Shown here piece after piece: positions 22,716 through 33,306 of a stretch of DNA of 64,000 nucleotides; positions within the stretch are counted from its first letter, which is position 1; every line of letters starts with the position of its first letter. The translations under genes and the position numbers were made by a program. Location of the stretch: contig JASXTE010000015.1 in the NCBI GenBank assembly GCA_030280995.1, positions 18,552,001 to 18,616,000 on the forward strand, given 5' to 3'. The notes beneath the pieces were generated by a model. The model saw nothing but the letters and a program-made list of their open reading frames with translations. It made no database searches and had not been told where the DNA came from. Source of the DNA: Hemileia vastatrix. Lineage: Eukaryota > Basidiomycota > Pucciniomycetes > Pucciniales > Zaghouaniaceae.

Positions 22716-24219
22716 TGTCAGGCTAGGGTCAAGTACAAGGACGTGAACTAGCTTGAATAGTCAGTTGTCTAGAAGATTTAAATGGTCCTATATGAATACT
22801 GTAATATAAATCCAATAAGTAGTAAAATATAATCAAAATTTTAAAGGTCTCAGTAATATAATTCTCACTAGTCTTATATATGGCTTACAATCTTTGTAGT
22901 TGGTAGAAAAATAGATTTTATAATTCAGATACTATTCAAAAGTCTTTTTAAAAGTACTAATTGATATGTATTGTAATTTGTTTGGTTATATTGGTTAATT
23001 GTAAATGATAAAGAATGAAGAAATACAACCCAAAAACCTCCTCCTTTTTATACACACTGAGTTCCCCAATGATTCCCTTGATGTACCACCCAATACACAG
23101 TTAATCACGCCTCTAAACAACTAATAGACATTCCCATCAACAATCCCAGTGATCCTTGACATAATTAGAAGAGTAACAACCGCCAAAATCCTGAAATAAC
23201 AAGGGAAATCCATCAAAATTAAAGAAAAAGACAAAAAGAGAGTATATGCGTATAAAACAATAATATTAAGGACTAAAGGAGACTTTTTAAGGTTAATAAT
23301 AGCTTAATAATAAGGGGGATTTAATGTAGAAATAATGGGGCTAATCCTGACATTATACTACGTGAAATTCCCATTCAAAAATAACCAAAATTGACTGAGA
23401 AACCACCCAAAAACTTAAAAAAGAGCGTGAGATGTGGGGTAACTACATGCAGTTCTTGGCAGGCGCTTGCACGGGTAAATCCTTGACTAAAATTAGGCGA
23501 GTTTAAGCGTGGTGATGAAATAAAGTGCCAAGAGTGAGGTTATTAATGAAATTAGTGCATATAAACAGGGTCAATGCATTATTAATTAAGCTAGGACACT
23601 AAATAAGCGCCTGTCGCCTATTTTAGTGTGTTTCCCCACAGTGGGCGTAAAATGTGGGGTAATTATAGTGTGAAAAAGCTAACTTTGCTAAAAATGAAGC
23701 TATTCACACGGGAAAAAAGCAGGCAGTATGTGGCCAGTACACAGAAGCCATTTCTGGCATAAAAAACACCAAATTTGAAAAGTGTTAATTTTATGCATTT
23801 AAATAGCCAAATCAATAGTTCTAAATGAGCCCAATTGATCTGTCAAAGCGCAATTTTGATATTCTCAATTTTATAGCGCATATAGTCAACTTTTAAGTGA
23901 AATAAAGCGCATTTCTTGTTTTTTGCATAAAACAATGAATATAACAGCTTTAAGTGTACTTAAAAATTATGCAGCCTTATACTTAAGGTTCTTAAGATTA
24001 CCCTAACATATTCCAACTTAATATTAAGTACATAAGACCTATAAAAGGTGGATATATGCGTGTATATAAGGTGTTATAATGGCATTTTTTGTGTATTATC
24101 ATAATTTTACTTATGTATACTATTTGTGTACTCTTATTTATTATTCCCATGTATAGTTCATGTGTTTAACATAACTTATAAGTACTTTTTACTCAGTCCT
24201 GGAGATATACAGGCTGACA
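22716..24219 (-). repeat. 3' LTR of element B
   Basis: 1504 bp, apparently identical to 30943-32446. TGTCAG/CTGACA terminal inverted repeat. A CCTCCTCCTTTTTATACACAC stretch (~23037 on plus) may belong to promoter or 3'-end signals on one of the strands; I cannot assign it. Confidence 0.95.
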
Positions 24220-24230
24220 CTCGCCCACCC
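24220..24230 (-). other. Polypurine tract of element B
   Basis: On the minus strand GGGTGGGCGAG lies directly before the 3' LTR TGTCAG end; preceded by a T-run. D has the same tract at 51356-51366. Confidence 0.75.
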
Positions 24231-24400
24231 AAAAAAACAATAAAAAAAATGATAAGTTATACATTTTATTTTATTTAATTTGTAATTTTCAGGTATTCAG
24301 AATAAATCTGTAGCATTAAAGATTCAACTTTAAAGAAATAAAACATAATAAAATATTATGAGTACTGGTTTTTTAACCCCTCAGCTGGTTGAACAGAAAT

Positions 24401-27400
24401 TTATTTCTGTTTAAATTTTTTAAGAAGGGTGGATAAATTAGAAATTTCTTTTTCAGGTATCCATTTATCAAATTCATTTGATTTCCCTTTAAATCTTAGT
24501 AAATACTCAGTTCCTTTTTCTTTAGTAAGGATTCTTTTCTTGAGTATTTTCTCAATCTCTGCTTTTTCCACAATTTCTTCAGGTTGCTTTTTAGGCCTTC
24601 CCCTTCTTTTTGGAAATAAGTCAGGATCATTTGCATGGTAAGGTTTCAATAATGAGATAGGGAAAACTGGATGTTTCCTATCATATGGAGCATATAATAT
24701 GACTTCCACTGCATTATTCCCAACCATTTTATTTACTACAAAAGGTCCTACAAAGGGATCCTTTAATTTAACATTACCTTGTAAGTTAAAATGTAGTGTT
24801 GATATGAGGACTTCATCTCCCTTTTTAAATTCAAATTCTTTATGAGATTTGTCCCACCTTTTCTTTTCATATTCAAATGCTTTTTGGATGCATTCTTCTG
24901 CATGCTTTCTACACATTTGTTGCATATGAATAAAGGATTTCGTGCCAGGGTGTATATCCAACCTTGGTAGCTTATTTAAAAGATTTACTGGGGTATTTGG
25001 TACATATCCCAGCCAGAGTTCAAATGGTTTCTTCTCTGTTACAGAATGAGTTGTGCTGTTATAAGCAAATTCAAGGCCAGGAATTAATGTTACCCAGTCA
25101 TGTGTGAATTTCTCATTGTCTTTGTATTCTAATCCAAAGGCACAATATCTTCTGATCATGTCTTCAAGAGTTTGTATCATCCTCTCAGCCAGCCCATCAG
25201 TTTGTGGATGGTGTGCTGTAGACAATTTTAATTGACAACCTGATACTTCCATCAAAGATGTCCAGAACTCTGAAGTAAATTTAGGGTCTCTGTCAGAGAT
25301 TATGGCTTTGGGGAACCCAGCAGTATTCATCATCTGAGTCCACCATAGTAATGCCAAGTCTTTTGCAGATACCTCTTTATGGGTAGGGATAAACTTACAC
25401 ATTTTTGTTAATCTATCCACTATTACCCAGCAAGAATTGAAACTTTCTTTTCCTGCTAATGGCAAGCCAGTTACAAAATCCATGTTTATAATTTCCCATG
25501 GAGCTTTTGGCTGCTCTATTTGTTGTAACAACCCAGCTCTCTTCCCAGTTAATCTTTTAGATTTCTGACAAGAGTCACATGTTTCAATGTATTTTTGTAC
25601 ATCCTCTTTCATGTTTATCCACCAGGCTGTATTTTTAACTCTGGTTAATGTTTTGTTAAAGTCAAAATGACCAGCTAAGATGTCATCATGACAAGTACTC
25701 AACATTAACTCTTTCATAGAAGGTGGTATTACTATTACATTGCTTAACTTTTTCCTGTAATATATATATCCATCTTCAATTGATAGTTTACCTTTTTCCA
25801 ACGCATTTTTATACTTTGGAGGCAAGGTTTTAATTAATGCACTCATGGAGGCATTTGTTGGATCATTAAGAATGGTAGATAGTTTAGACAAATCTTTATC
25901 AGATGAATAATTTTCCAATATAGTTTGCATAAACTCTTCTTCTAAATCCACTATATAAATCCCAAATATATGTATAACCTCATTTTCAGGTACATAAGCT
26001 GGGTTGTCAGCATCATTTGGCAAAGGACTTCTTGATAATAAATCCACATTTGAATGCAATGTTCCTGCCCTGTGAGTAATTGTCATTCTTCCTCTGTACT
26101 CTTGTACAGCTAGTTGCCATCTAAACATGTGCCTATTAGGTGTTTTCATGTTTAGTAATGATTTTACTGCACTGCAATCTGTTATAAGTTCAAACTTCTG
26201 ATCTTCCAGATAGTAATGAAGTTTCTCCAAAGCCCACACCACGGCTAAACATTCTAGCTGTGTGGCACCATACCTTAGTTCTGTCTTTCTTAAGGTTCTG
26301 GATATATAACAGATAACTACTTCAGATAATTTTCCATTTATTATCTGTTTTTGCTGTAAAGCAGCACCCAAACCTATGAAACTTGCATCAGTGTACAAGA
26401 TAAAAGGTAGGGTGAAATCTGGCAGTCCCAATATTGGAGCTGACATCAAACATTCCTTTAATTTGTTAAAGGCGTGCTGTCTTTCATTATTCCAAATGAA
26501 AGCTTCATTCTTCCTGATTAATGTTGTTAAAGGGGCTGCAATGGATTGGTAATTTTTAATATATTGTCTATAATATCCACACATACCTAAAAAACTTTGA
26601 ACCTCTTTTACATTTTTAGGTATCCCAATGTTTTTAATTGCTGCCACTTTATTCTGGTCAACACAAATTTGTAATCCAGATACAACATGTCCAAGTACTT
26701 TCAAGGATTGAAATCCAAACTTACATTTCTTTAATGCAATAGTCATATTAATTTCATCCATTTTTTGAAAGACTCTTTTCAGGTGATTTAAATGTTCATC
26801 ATATGTTTTTGAAAACACTATGATGTCATCAATATAGACCAATAGCCATCCTTCAACCATTTCTTGATGAAAAACACTATCCATCAATTTTTGGAAGACT
26901 GAAGGGGCATTCTTTGGGCCAAATGGCATTCTCACATACTTATAAATACCCATATGTGTGGTTATTAATAAGTAATTTTGAGAATCTCTTTCCACAGGAA
27001 TCTGGTGGTAACCCTTGTTCCCATCCAGACAGGAAATATATTTTGCTCCTTGTAAGGTAGCATGGATAGAAGCTATCCTTGGTAGAGGGTAAATATCATC
27101 TACTGTATATGTATTCAGAGCTCTATAATCACCACATAATCTTGCCTTATCTTTTTCATAAGAGATTAATACTGGTGAAATGACACAATACTTCGGTGTT
27201 GTGTCCACTTTTTCAACAATACCCATTTCCAACAACAATTTTATATTGTCTTCAATATCTTTCCTTTTTGCAGGAGATGCTGGGTAAGGTTTCTTTTTTA
27301 AGCTGCCAGGAATATTATCCAGATCACAGCTTAAAGAGATTTTCATCTCATGGTTTTTGACCAATCCTAGTTCATTTGAGCCATGAGCAAATGCCATAGG

Positions 27401-30322
27401 ATATGATTTAATCAATCTCAAAATATCTTCTTGTTCAATATTTGAGAGTTGAGGACTGAAAGAGGCCTTTTGGATTTCATTTTCCAATTCACCCACTTCA
27501 TTGGTGGTTCTTCCACCTTGCAGTTGTTCTTCTCTAGGAGAAATGGTATATACTGAATTTTCAGAACATATTTTGAATTTTCTTTTACCATTCACCCCTA
27601 TGGTGAAACAACTGTTTGCAGGATCTAGTTTAATGCCAAATTTTGTCAATAAATCATTGCCAATAATAAACCAATCACTACAATTATTATTATCCATTAC
27701 TACAAATTCACAAACTGCTCTAACATATCCATTATTATATTTAAAGAATACAGCAGTTTTGTATTTGCCAATTGGATTTAATACTGAACCAAAACCCCTC
27801 CAGTTCTTTGTCTGAACAGGTTCTAGTTTTTCCTGGTACTTACTATCAAGTTTCATTAATGCATTAAGTGAAACTACACTACCTGCAGCCCCAGTGTCAA
27901 GAATGGCATTCATTTCTTTTCCACATATGATAACAGGTGCTCTGATAGGTGTTATTTTGTAAGTATCATGAGATACATCTTTAATTATTTCAGCTTCCTC
28001 TATGGAAGTTAAAGATGTGTCTGTATGAGGTATAGCATCATTCAGGAACATTATATCCTGTTCTAATACAAATATCTCATTTTCATCATCACTGTAAGAT
28101 ATGTTACTCTTGCAATCCTCACTGGATTCCACATTCTCATCTTCATGATTACTAGGTTCAGAATTTTGTGAGGTTTCAATAACATTTATTCTTTTCTTAC
28201 ACGTGTGACCTTTAACCCAAGGTTCATTACATTTGTAACAAGTGTTATTTTCTTGTCTCTTAGGGACAAGGGGAGCTGAAGGTTTTTTCTTTTCCACTGG
28301 TAACTTACTTGTAGTAGGTTTTACCACTTCAACACTTTGTCTGTAATTACTATACTTGGTTTCATATTTGTGGTTTAATAATATCTCATTGCATATATTG
28401 ATGAATCCAGAGGTGTCTCTGACAGTTTCAGTTCTAGCTACAATAATGTCTCTAACTGATATAGGCAACTTGTATATTATTTTTTCTTTCCACTCTTCAT
28501 AATCCATTTTTGGATCCATAGCTTTCATGATTTTTATTAAATTCATTAAGAAGACCATGGGTTTATCTCCAGCATTTGGATTATATCTGGCCCTTTCATA
28601 CAGTCTTTGTTGAGTGATTCTAAATTTTGGGCCACCAAATTGCCTTTCAATTAGTGCCTTCCATTCATTCCAGGAGTAATTAATTCCCTCACTCAATACA
28701 GATTCAAACCATAATAAGGCCACATCTGTAAATAAAGATATTAACTTTGAAGTAATTTCTTCATCAGGTAATTTGTATGAAAATTTTAAGTTATCAATTC
28801 TTTGTATGAATTGTTGCCAATCAGATTTTGAATCCCCGTCAAAAGAAGGGTACTGATCTAACTTAGGCCAGTTCTTTTGGCTAGTTTTTGCTTCCCTAAC
28901 CTGAGGAATATTGAGTAATTCACTTACTTTAGAAAGATGATCATTTATTTCATCTTTTACTGATTTTATATTCTCAGAGCCTATGACACTATGTTCATGT
29001 TCTATCATTGGTTTATCCTCAGAGTGTTTCATAAAAACTGGTACTCTTTCTACATAAGAGGTATTATCCTTTATTGTTTCAGTATTTTTCAAAATGTTAG
29101 CTACTTCAATTTCTACTCTTTGTAACCTATCTTTTATTACAGGTACTTGAGTCAAAGTATCATTAACATTTGAAAAAGACAATTTTACACGTCCCTCTAT
29201 GGTAGCCATAATATTCTGAGAGTGTTCTAATTTATTTTCTAAATTTCTAATCTCAGATTTTAATCTTTTATTCTCATTGATTAATTCATTATTTGAATTT
29301 TCAATAATTTTTAATTTATTGGCTGTGGTACTCAATGATTGTGTTAGCTGTAATAATACATTTTCTGTATTAATGTTTGACTCTTTTGAGAACTCTTCCA
29401 ATTTTTCAATTCTTAATAATAATTTACTTATTATTTTTGATTCCATTGGATTCTCTTTTAAAAAATATTCTATTTTTTCTGTGTCCAATTCAGAAGACTC
29501 ATTTTCAGGGTCAAGATTTAATTCATTTGGTTCAATTTTTATATTAATAGTATTTTCCTGGTGATCCATAAAACTATTTACATTGTCCTCATGTAAAGAC
29601 AAGTTTAAAATATTCTGTTCAAATGAATAATCCTTTAAATCCTTATCAATAATATCCAATATTTCCTTATCAATCTCATTACCTATAAGTAATTTATTGT
29701 CAGGTTGATATAATTGATCATAAGAAGTTGGATGACTTACCAAGGTCTTATCCCACTTCCTCTGCCTCTCCTTGCCTTTCCCCTGTAAGGGTGACTGCTG
29801 GAGCCCTGCTGTTGAGGATTGTTGTAGTTTTGGGCGTACCAATCCCATTTCCATTTGCTTACTGTAATTTTTTGGTCCTCCTCTTGGGCTGGAGGTGTTG
29901 CTATGGAATTGTTGGTTGCTACTGTTGGTGGTTGAGTCTTTATGTCCACTAGAGCTTGGTTGACTTCTATGAAACCTTGAGCTGCTCTCTTTTCCAGATT
30001 GTTGATCTGGTCCACTATATTGTTGACTCTTACTGTCAAGGTGTTCATTAGGGTGGATAGGGAGTGAACTTGTTCTTGTAATGTATTTTTTGATTTCTTT
30101 ATTGAAACCTGCTTTAGAAGCTTTTCCCTTTCCTCCAGAGACATTGACGGAGTGTTGTTTATTATGGGAGAGTCCTGGCCCTCCATTTGAATGTCCTGTA
30201 ACAGGTCTTTCAGCTCTAGGTCTTAAGTTATAAGGTTTTACCTTATTACTTACAATGTCATTGTTGTCACACATTTTTACGTGGAATTTAAGGAATTGAA
30301 AGTTTAGATATGAAAACTTCAA
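24401..30322 (-). CDS. gag-pol: Element B Gag-Pol polyprotein with C-terminal chromodomain
   Basis: 1973 codons without a stop. A YNLRPR motif lies near residue 30; Ser/Gln-rich residues ~45-200; coiled-coil-like residues ~300-420. Then a Gag core (PSFDGDSKSDWQQFI ~490), a CCHC-like knuckle CYKCNEPWVKGHTC (~695) and a protease AILDTGAAGSVVS (~805). RT has LCGDYRALN and VYIDDIIVFSK (~1162); RNase H has LYTDASFIGLGAAL (~1308). Integrase has a His/Cys zinc site (~1545-1590) and DDE residues in NMDFVTG (~1612), SDRDPKF (~1678) and GLAERMIQ (~1711). The last ~55 residues (EYLLRFKGKSNEFDKWIPEKE) are a chromodomain, which in related elements guides integration to chromatin. Start could be the second Met (MCDNND). 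Residues ~45-195 overlap another, better-conserved frame. Confidence 0.93.
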   Translation of the reverse strand: MKFSYLNFQFLKFHVKMCDNNDIVSNKVKPYNLRPRAERPVTGHSNGGPGLSHNKQHSVNVSGGKGKASKAGFNKEIKKYITRTSSLPIHPNEHLDSKSQQYSGPDQQSGKESSSRFHRSQPSSSGHKDSTTNSSNQQFHSNTSSPRGGPKNYSKQMEMGLVRPKLQQSSTAGLQQSPLQGKGKERQRKWDKTLVSHPTSYDQLYQPDNKLLIGNEIDKEILDIIDKDLKDYSFEQNILNLSLHEDNVNSFMDHQENTINIKIEPNELNLDPENESSELDTEKIEYFLKENPMESKIISKLLLRIEKLEEFSKESNINTENVLLQLTQSLSTTANKLKIIENSNNELINENKRLKSEIRNLENKLEHSQNIMATIEGRVKLSFSNVNDTLTQVPVIKDRLQRVEIEVANILKNTETIKDNTSYVERVPVFMKHSEDKPMIEHEHSVIGSENIKSVKDEINDHLSKVSELLNIPQVREAKTSQKNWPKLDQYPSFDGDSKSDWQQFIQRIDNLKFSYKLPDEEITSKLISLFTDVALLWFESVLSEGINYSWNEWKALIERQFGGPKFRITQQRLYERARYNPNAGDKPMVFLMNLIKIMKAMDPKMDYEEWKEKIIYKLPISVRDIIVARTETVRDTSGFINICNEILLNHKYETKYSNYRQSVEVVKPTTSKLPVEKKKPSAPLVPKRQENNTCYKCNEPWVKGHTCKKRINVIETSQNSEPSNHEDENVESSEDCKSNISYSDDENEIFVLEQDIMFLNDAIPHTDTSLTSIEEAEIIKDVSHDTYKITPIRAPVIICGKEMNAILDTGAAGSVVSLNALMKLDSKYQEKLEPVQTKNWRGFGSVLNPIGKYKTAVFFKYNNGYVRAVCEFVVMDNNNCSDWFIIGNDLLTKFGIKLDPANSCFTIGVNGKRKFKICSENSVYTISPREEQLQGGRTTNEVGELENEIQKASFSPQLSNIEQEDILRLIKSYPMAFAHGSNELGLVKNHEMKISLSCDLDNIPGSLKKKPYPASPAKRKDIEDNIKLLLEMGIVEKVDTTPKYCVISPVLISYEKDKARLCGDYRALNTYTVDDIYPLPRIASIHATLQGAKYISCLDGNKGYHQIPVERDSQNYLLITTHMGIYKYVRMPFGPKNAPSVFQKLMDSVFHQEMVEGWLLVYIDDIIVFSKTYDEHLNHLKRVFQKMDEINMTIALKKCKFGFQSLKVLGHVVSGLQICVDQNKVAAIKNIGIPKNVKEVQSFLGMCGYYRQYIKNYQSIAAPLTTLIRKNEAFIWNNERQHAFNKLKECLMSAPILGLPDFTLPFILYTDASFIGLGAALQQKQIINGKLSEVVICYISRTLRKTELRYGATQLECLAVVWALEKLHYYLEDQKFELITDCSAVKSLLNMKTPNRHMFRWQLAVQEYRGRMTITHRAGTLHSNVDLLSRSPLPNDADNPAYVPENEVIHIFGIYIVDLEEEFMQTILENYSSDKDLSKLSTILNDPTNASMSALIKTLPPKYKNALEKGKLSIEDGYIYYRKKLSNVIVIPPSMKELMLSTCHDDILAGHFDFNKTLTRVKNTAWWINMKEDVQKYIETCDSCQKSKRLTGKRAGLLQQIEQPKAPWEIINMDFVTGLPLAGKESFNSCWVIVDRLTKMCKFIPTHKEVSAKDLALLWWTQMMNTAGFPKAIISDRDPKFTSEFWTSLMEVSGCQLKLSTAHHPQTDGLAERMIQTLEDMIRRYCAFGLEYKDNEKFTHDWVTLIPGLEFAYNSTTHSVTEKKPFELWLGYVPNTPVNLLNKLPRLDIHPGTKSFIHMQQMCRKHAEECIQKAFEYEKKRWDKSHKEFEFKKGDEVLISTLHFNLQGNVKLKDPFVGPFVVNKMVGNNAVEVILYAPYDRKHPVFPISLLKPYHANDPDLFPKRRGRPKKQPEEIVEKAEIEKILKKRILTKEKGTEYLLRFKGKSNEFDKWIPEKEISNLSTLLKKFKQK
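29737..30186 (-). CDS. Overlapping +1-frame ORF in the 5' end of element B, candidate Gag N-terminus
   Basis: 149 codons in the +1 frame relative to the polyprotein. The product looks protein-like: a heptad-rich stretch (EEREKLLKQVSIKKSKNTL, VNNIVDQINNLEKR), an aromatic block SKWKWDWYAQNYNNP and an arginine/glycine tail. The polyprotein frame over the same DNA is Ser/Gln/His low complexity. In D, most differences from B fall on third positions of this frame, and a ~130-nt stretch is unchanged. The ORF ends at GGTAAGT, a canonical splice-donor sequence (GGTGAGT in D). It may be joined to the polyprotein by splicing or frameshifting. Expression is inferred, not shown. Confidence 0.6.
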   Translation of the reverse strand: MEGQDSPIINNTPSMSLEEREKLLKQVSIKKSKNTLQEQVHSLSTLMNTLTVRVNNIVDQINNLEKRAAQGFIEVNQALVDIKTQPPTVATNNSIATPPAQEEDQKITVSKWKWDWYAQNYNNPQQQGSSSHPYRGKARRGRGSGIRPW

Positions 30323-30925
30323 AAAGGAGTTTTATCAGTATTTATCAATACCACTGAAGACAATTTTCTTGCTTACTTATTGGTATGAAGTGAATATTTA
30401 AGTGCCAAAAGTCAAATATGCTTTTATGTGGTCACTTGATTTAACTGGTCTACAATATGTAGCCGTGTTTTTATATTCAAAAGAAAACAACTGTCAGTAT
30501 GATTCTTTCTAAATATTTAATGAATTTTACAAACCAATAAAAGAGAAGATTAAGAGTCCTGTTAAAAGAAAACAATTAATCAGTTTAATTGGTTATCATC
30601 TGCAAAGATCACAAATTTAATTGGTCTATTGACAGACTCCCACTAAGAACAATTATATGTTAAATTAGTGGTAAAAATTTTATCTGCAAAGATCTCAAAT
30701 TTAATTGGTCTATTAACAGACCCACTAATAACAATTATAAGTTAAATTAGTGGTAAAATTGTTGATTCAATATCACAATTTTATAATATAACAGGGCTTC
30801 TTTTTCTAAAATCACTATATAAGTGACCCCAACCTGTTGTAATTATCCAAATACTTTTATAGGGATATTATTTACGTGCACCTTCTCTTGAAAATTTCAC
30901 TTACCAGGATTATAACAGAATTCTT
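30323..30925 (-). other. Element B 5' leader
   Basis: About 600 nt between PBS and the ORF, AT-rich, with no further frame. It includes an imperfect ~80-bp tandem duplication (30599-30682 and 30683-30760, starting TCTGCAAAGATC). D has a single copy (~57714-57795), so the duplication arose after B and D separated, or D lost one unit. Confidence 0.7.
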
Positions 30926-30940
30926 GAGGAAAGGCCCCCA
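30926..30940 (-). other. Primer binding site of element B
   Basis: Minus strand TGGGGGCCTTTCCTC starts two bases inside the 5' LTR, with the TGG expected for a tRNA-primed site. D keeps it (57959-57973). Self-priming is not excluded; no matching complementary segment was seen in the LTR. Confidence 0.65.
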
Positions 30941-30942
30941 AT

Positions 30943-32446
30943 TGTCAGGCTAGGGTCAAGTACAAGGACGTGAACTAGCTTGAATAGTCAGTTGTCTAGA
31001 AGATTTAAATGGTCCTATATGAATACTGTAATATAAATCCAATAAGTAGTAAAATATAATCAAAATTTTAAAGGTCTCAGTAATATAATTCTCACTAGTC
31101 TTATATATGGCTTACAATCTTTGTAGTTGGTAGAAAAATAGATTTTATAATTCAGATACTATTCAAAAGTCTTTTTAAAAGTACTAATTGATATGTATTG
31201 TAATTTGTTTGGTTATATTGGTTAATTGTAAATGATAAAGAATGAAGAAATACAACCCAAAAACCTCCTCCTTTTTATACACACTGAGTTCCCCAATGAT
31301 TCCCTTGATGTACCACCCAATACACAGTTAATCACGCCTCTAAACAACTAATAGACATTCCCATCAACAATCCCAGTGATCCTTGACATAATTAGAAGAG
31401 TAACAACCGCCAAAATCCTGAAATAACAAGGGAAATCCATCAAAATTAAAGAAAAAGACAAAAAGAGAGTATATGCGTATAAAACAATAATATTAAGGAC
31501 TAAAGGAGACTTTTTAAGGTTAATAATAGCTTAATAATAAGGGGGATTTAATGTAGAAATAATGGGGCTAATCCTGACATTATACTACGTGAAATTCCCA
31601 TTCAAAAATAACCAAAATTGACTGAGAAACCACCCAAAAACTTAAAAAAGAGCGTGAGATGTGGGGTAACTACATGCAGTTCTTGGCAGGCGCTTGCACG
31701 GGTAAATCCTTGACTAAAATTAGGCGAGTTTAAGCGTGGTGATGAAATAAAGTGCCAAGAGTGAGGTTATTAATGAAATTAGTGCATATAAACAGGGTCA
31801 ATGCATTATTAATTAAGCTAGGACACTAAATAAGCGCCTGTCGCCTATTTTAGTGTGTTTCCCCACAGTGGGCGTAAAATGTGGGGTAATTATAGTGTGA
31901 AAAAGCTAACTTTGCTAAAAATGAAGCTATTCACACGGGAAAAAAGCAGGCAGTATGTGGCCAGTACACAGAAGCCATTTCTGGCATAAAAAACACCAAA
32001 TTTGAAAAGTGTTAATTTTATGCATTTAAATAGCCAAATCAATAGTTCTAAATGAGCCCAATTGATCTGTCAAAGCGCAATTTTGATATTCTCAATTTTA
32101 TAGCGCATATAGTCAACTTTTAAGTGAAATAAAGCGCATTTCTTGTTTTTTGCATAAAACAATGAATATAACAGCTTTAAGTGTACTTAAAAATTATGCA
32201 GCCTTATACTTAAGGTTCTTAAGATTACCCTAACATATTCCAACTTAATATTAAGTACATAAGACCTATAAAAGGTGGATATATGCGTGTATATAAGGTG
32301 TTATAATGGCATTTTTTGTGTATTATCATAATTTTACTTATGTATACTATTTGTGTACTCTTATTTATTATTCCCATGTATAGTTCATGTGTTTAACATA
32401 ACTTATAAGTACTTTTTACTCAGTCCTGGAGATATACAGGCTGACA
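30943..32446 (-). repeat. 5' LTR of element B
   Basis: 1504 bp, matching 22716-24219 base for base as far as I compared. Followed on plus by ggaag, the second copy of the target duplication. Confidence 0.95.
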
Positions 32447-33168
32447 GGAAGTCTGGACGGACTCCGTTTTGACTCCGTACGGACTCCGCTTTGACTCTGT
32501 ACGGACTCCGCTTCGACTCTGTACGGACTCCGTTCGGACTCCGCTTCGGCTCCGTACGGACTCCGTACGGGCTCCGGATTGACTCTGGAAGAGCTCTGGA
32601 GGGGAAAACTTAGGCACGTGACTAGGAATACTTAAGCGCTTCTCAAATTCGAAATTGAGAGGGGGGGACACATCATACAGCTTAATCATTAACTACCACG
32701 GTCTCATTTTTTATTACTCAACAAATTAAATAAGTTATAATACCCTTATAACATTTATTATTTTTACATAACATTTTAGAAATACAATTCAACAATTTAA
32801 ATCACACTTCATACAGGGTATCTTTAGAAAGGTCTTCGTCGCTGGGACTTGATTATTGCTGTCTCATAAAAATTCAAATTATTATAAAAACATAAAAGTC
32901 AATCTTTACAGATCTTTCACTGGTACACCTTAATTGTTGTTATCAGTATTTCTTTATCAACAGCCACTTTCTTTAAATCTCAATAAGCGTTAATTATTTT
33001 GGAGTTTCATTATTTTTATCAATCAGATTCAAGTAGATTGGTTAGCTTAGTGATTTAGAATTCCCATTTTGTTATTTTTATTGGAAGGACAGGGTTTTCA
33101 GCTAAATCCACATATCTCCTCCGGATTCTGCTTACAGCAAGGCAACTGTAAGAGTTTACCTTACCATA
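32447..33168 (+). repeat. 3' LTR of element A, right part
   Basis: Begins with the duplicated GGAAG, continues with the TCCGTACGGA tandem array (to ~32590) and ends TTACCATA. Then tcgt (33169-33172) closes element A's target duplication. Confidence 0.92.
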
Positions 33169-33306
33169 TCGTAGGATCTAAAACAAGTGGATCAATAGCC
33201 GTTATCAGAGGATAGCATAGGGCTGTATTGTGAAAACAGTCAGGTTTAATTAACCAAGAGTGTGTTTTTTCCTTTGTGATCTTTGCTTGGATTTGATATT
33301 TCGTGA

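Larger units (their letters stand above)
22716..32446 (-). mobile_element. Element B: young chromodomain Ty3/gypsy (chromovirus-type) element
   Basis: 9731 bp, with two 1504-bp LTRs that appear identical on reading, TGTCAG...CTGACA ends and a perfect 5-bp duplication ggaag. It sits in the 3' LTR of element A at the left edge of that LTR's tandem array. It is transcribed leftward (minus). PBS, one long open frame, PPT and LTRs are all in place, so it could be autonomous. Its damaged relative is D (49855-59477). Confidence 0.96.
11289..33168 (+). mobile_element. Element A: Ty3/gypsy LTR retrotransposon inserted in element C
   Basis: LTRs start TGTGGTAGCC and end TTACCATA, flanked by a 4-bp duplication tcgt. 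The 3' LTR is split by element B (22716-32446). Without B the element is about 12.1 kb. Gene order is gag-protease, spacer frame, RT, RNase H, integrase, then a ~2.9-kb 3' noncoding region rich in hairpin modules. It is related to C at protein level and to A' (59702 onward) at DNA level. Several nonsense codons make this copy inactive. Confidence 0.93.

Noticed and set aside
27501..29952. Plus-strand frames within element B (e.g. 27501-27815, 29277-29564)
   Set aside because: Antisense shadows of the polyprotein, hydrophobic because they read complements of charged codons; no intron signals or motifs.
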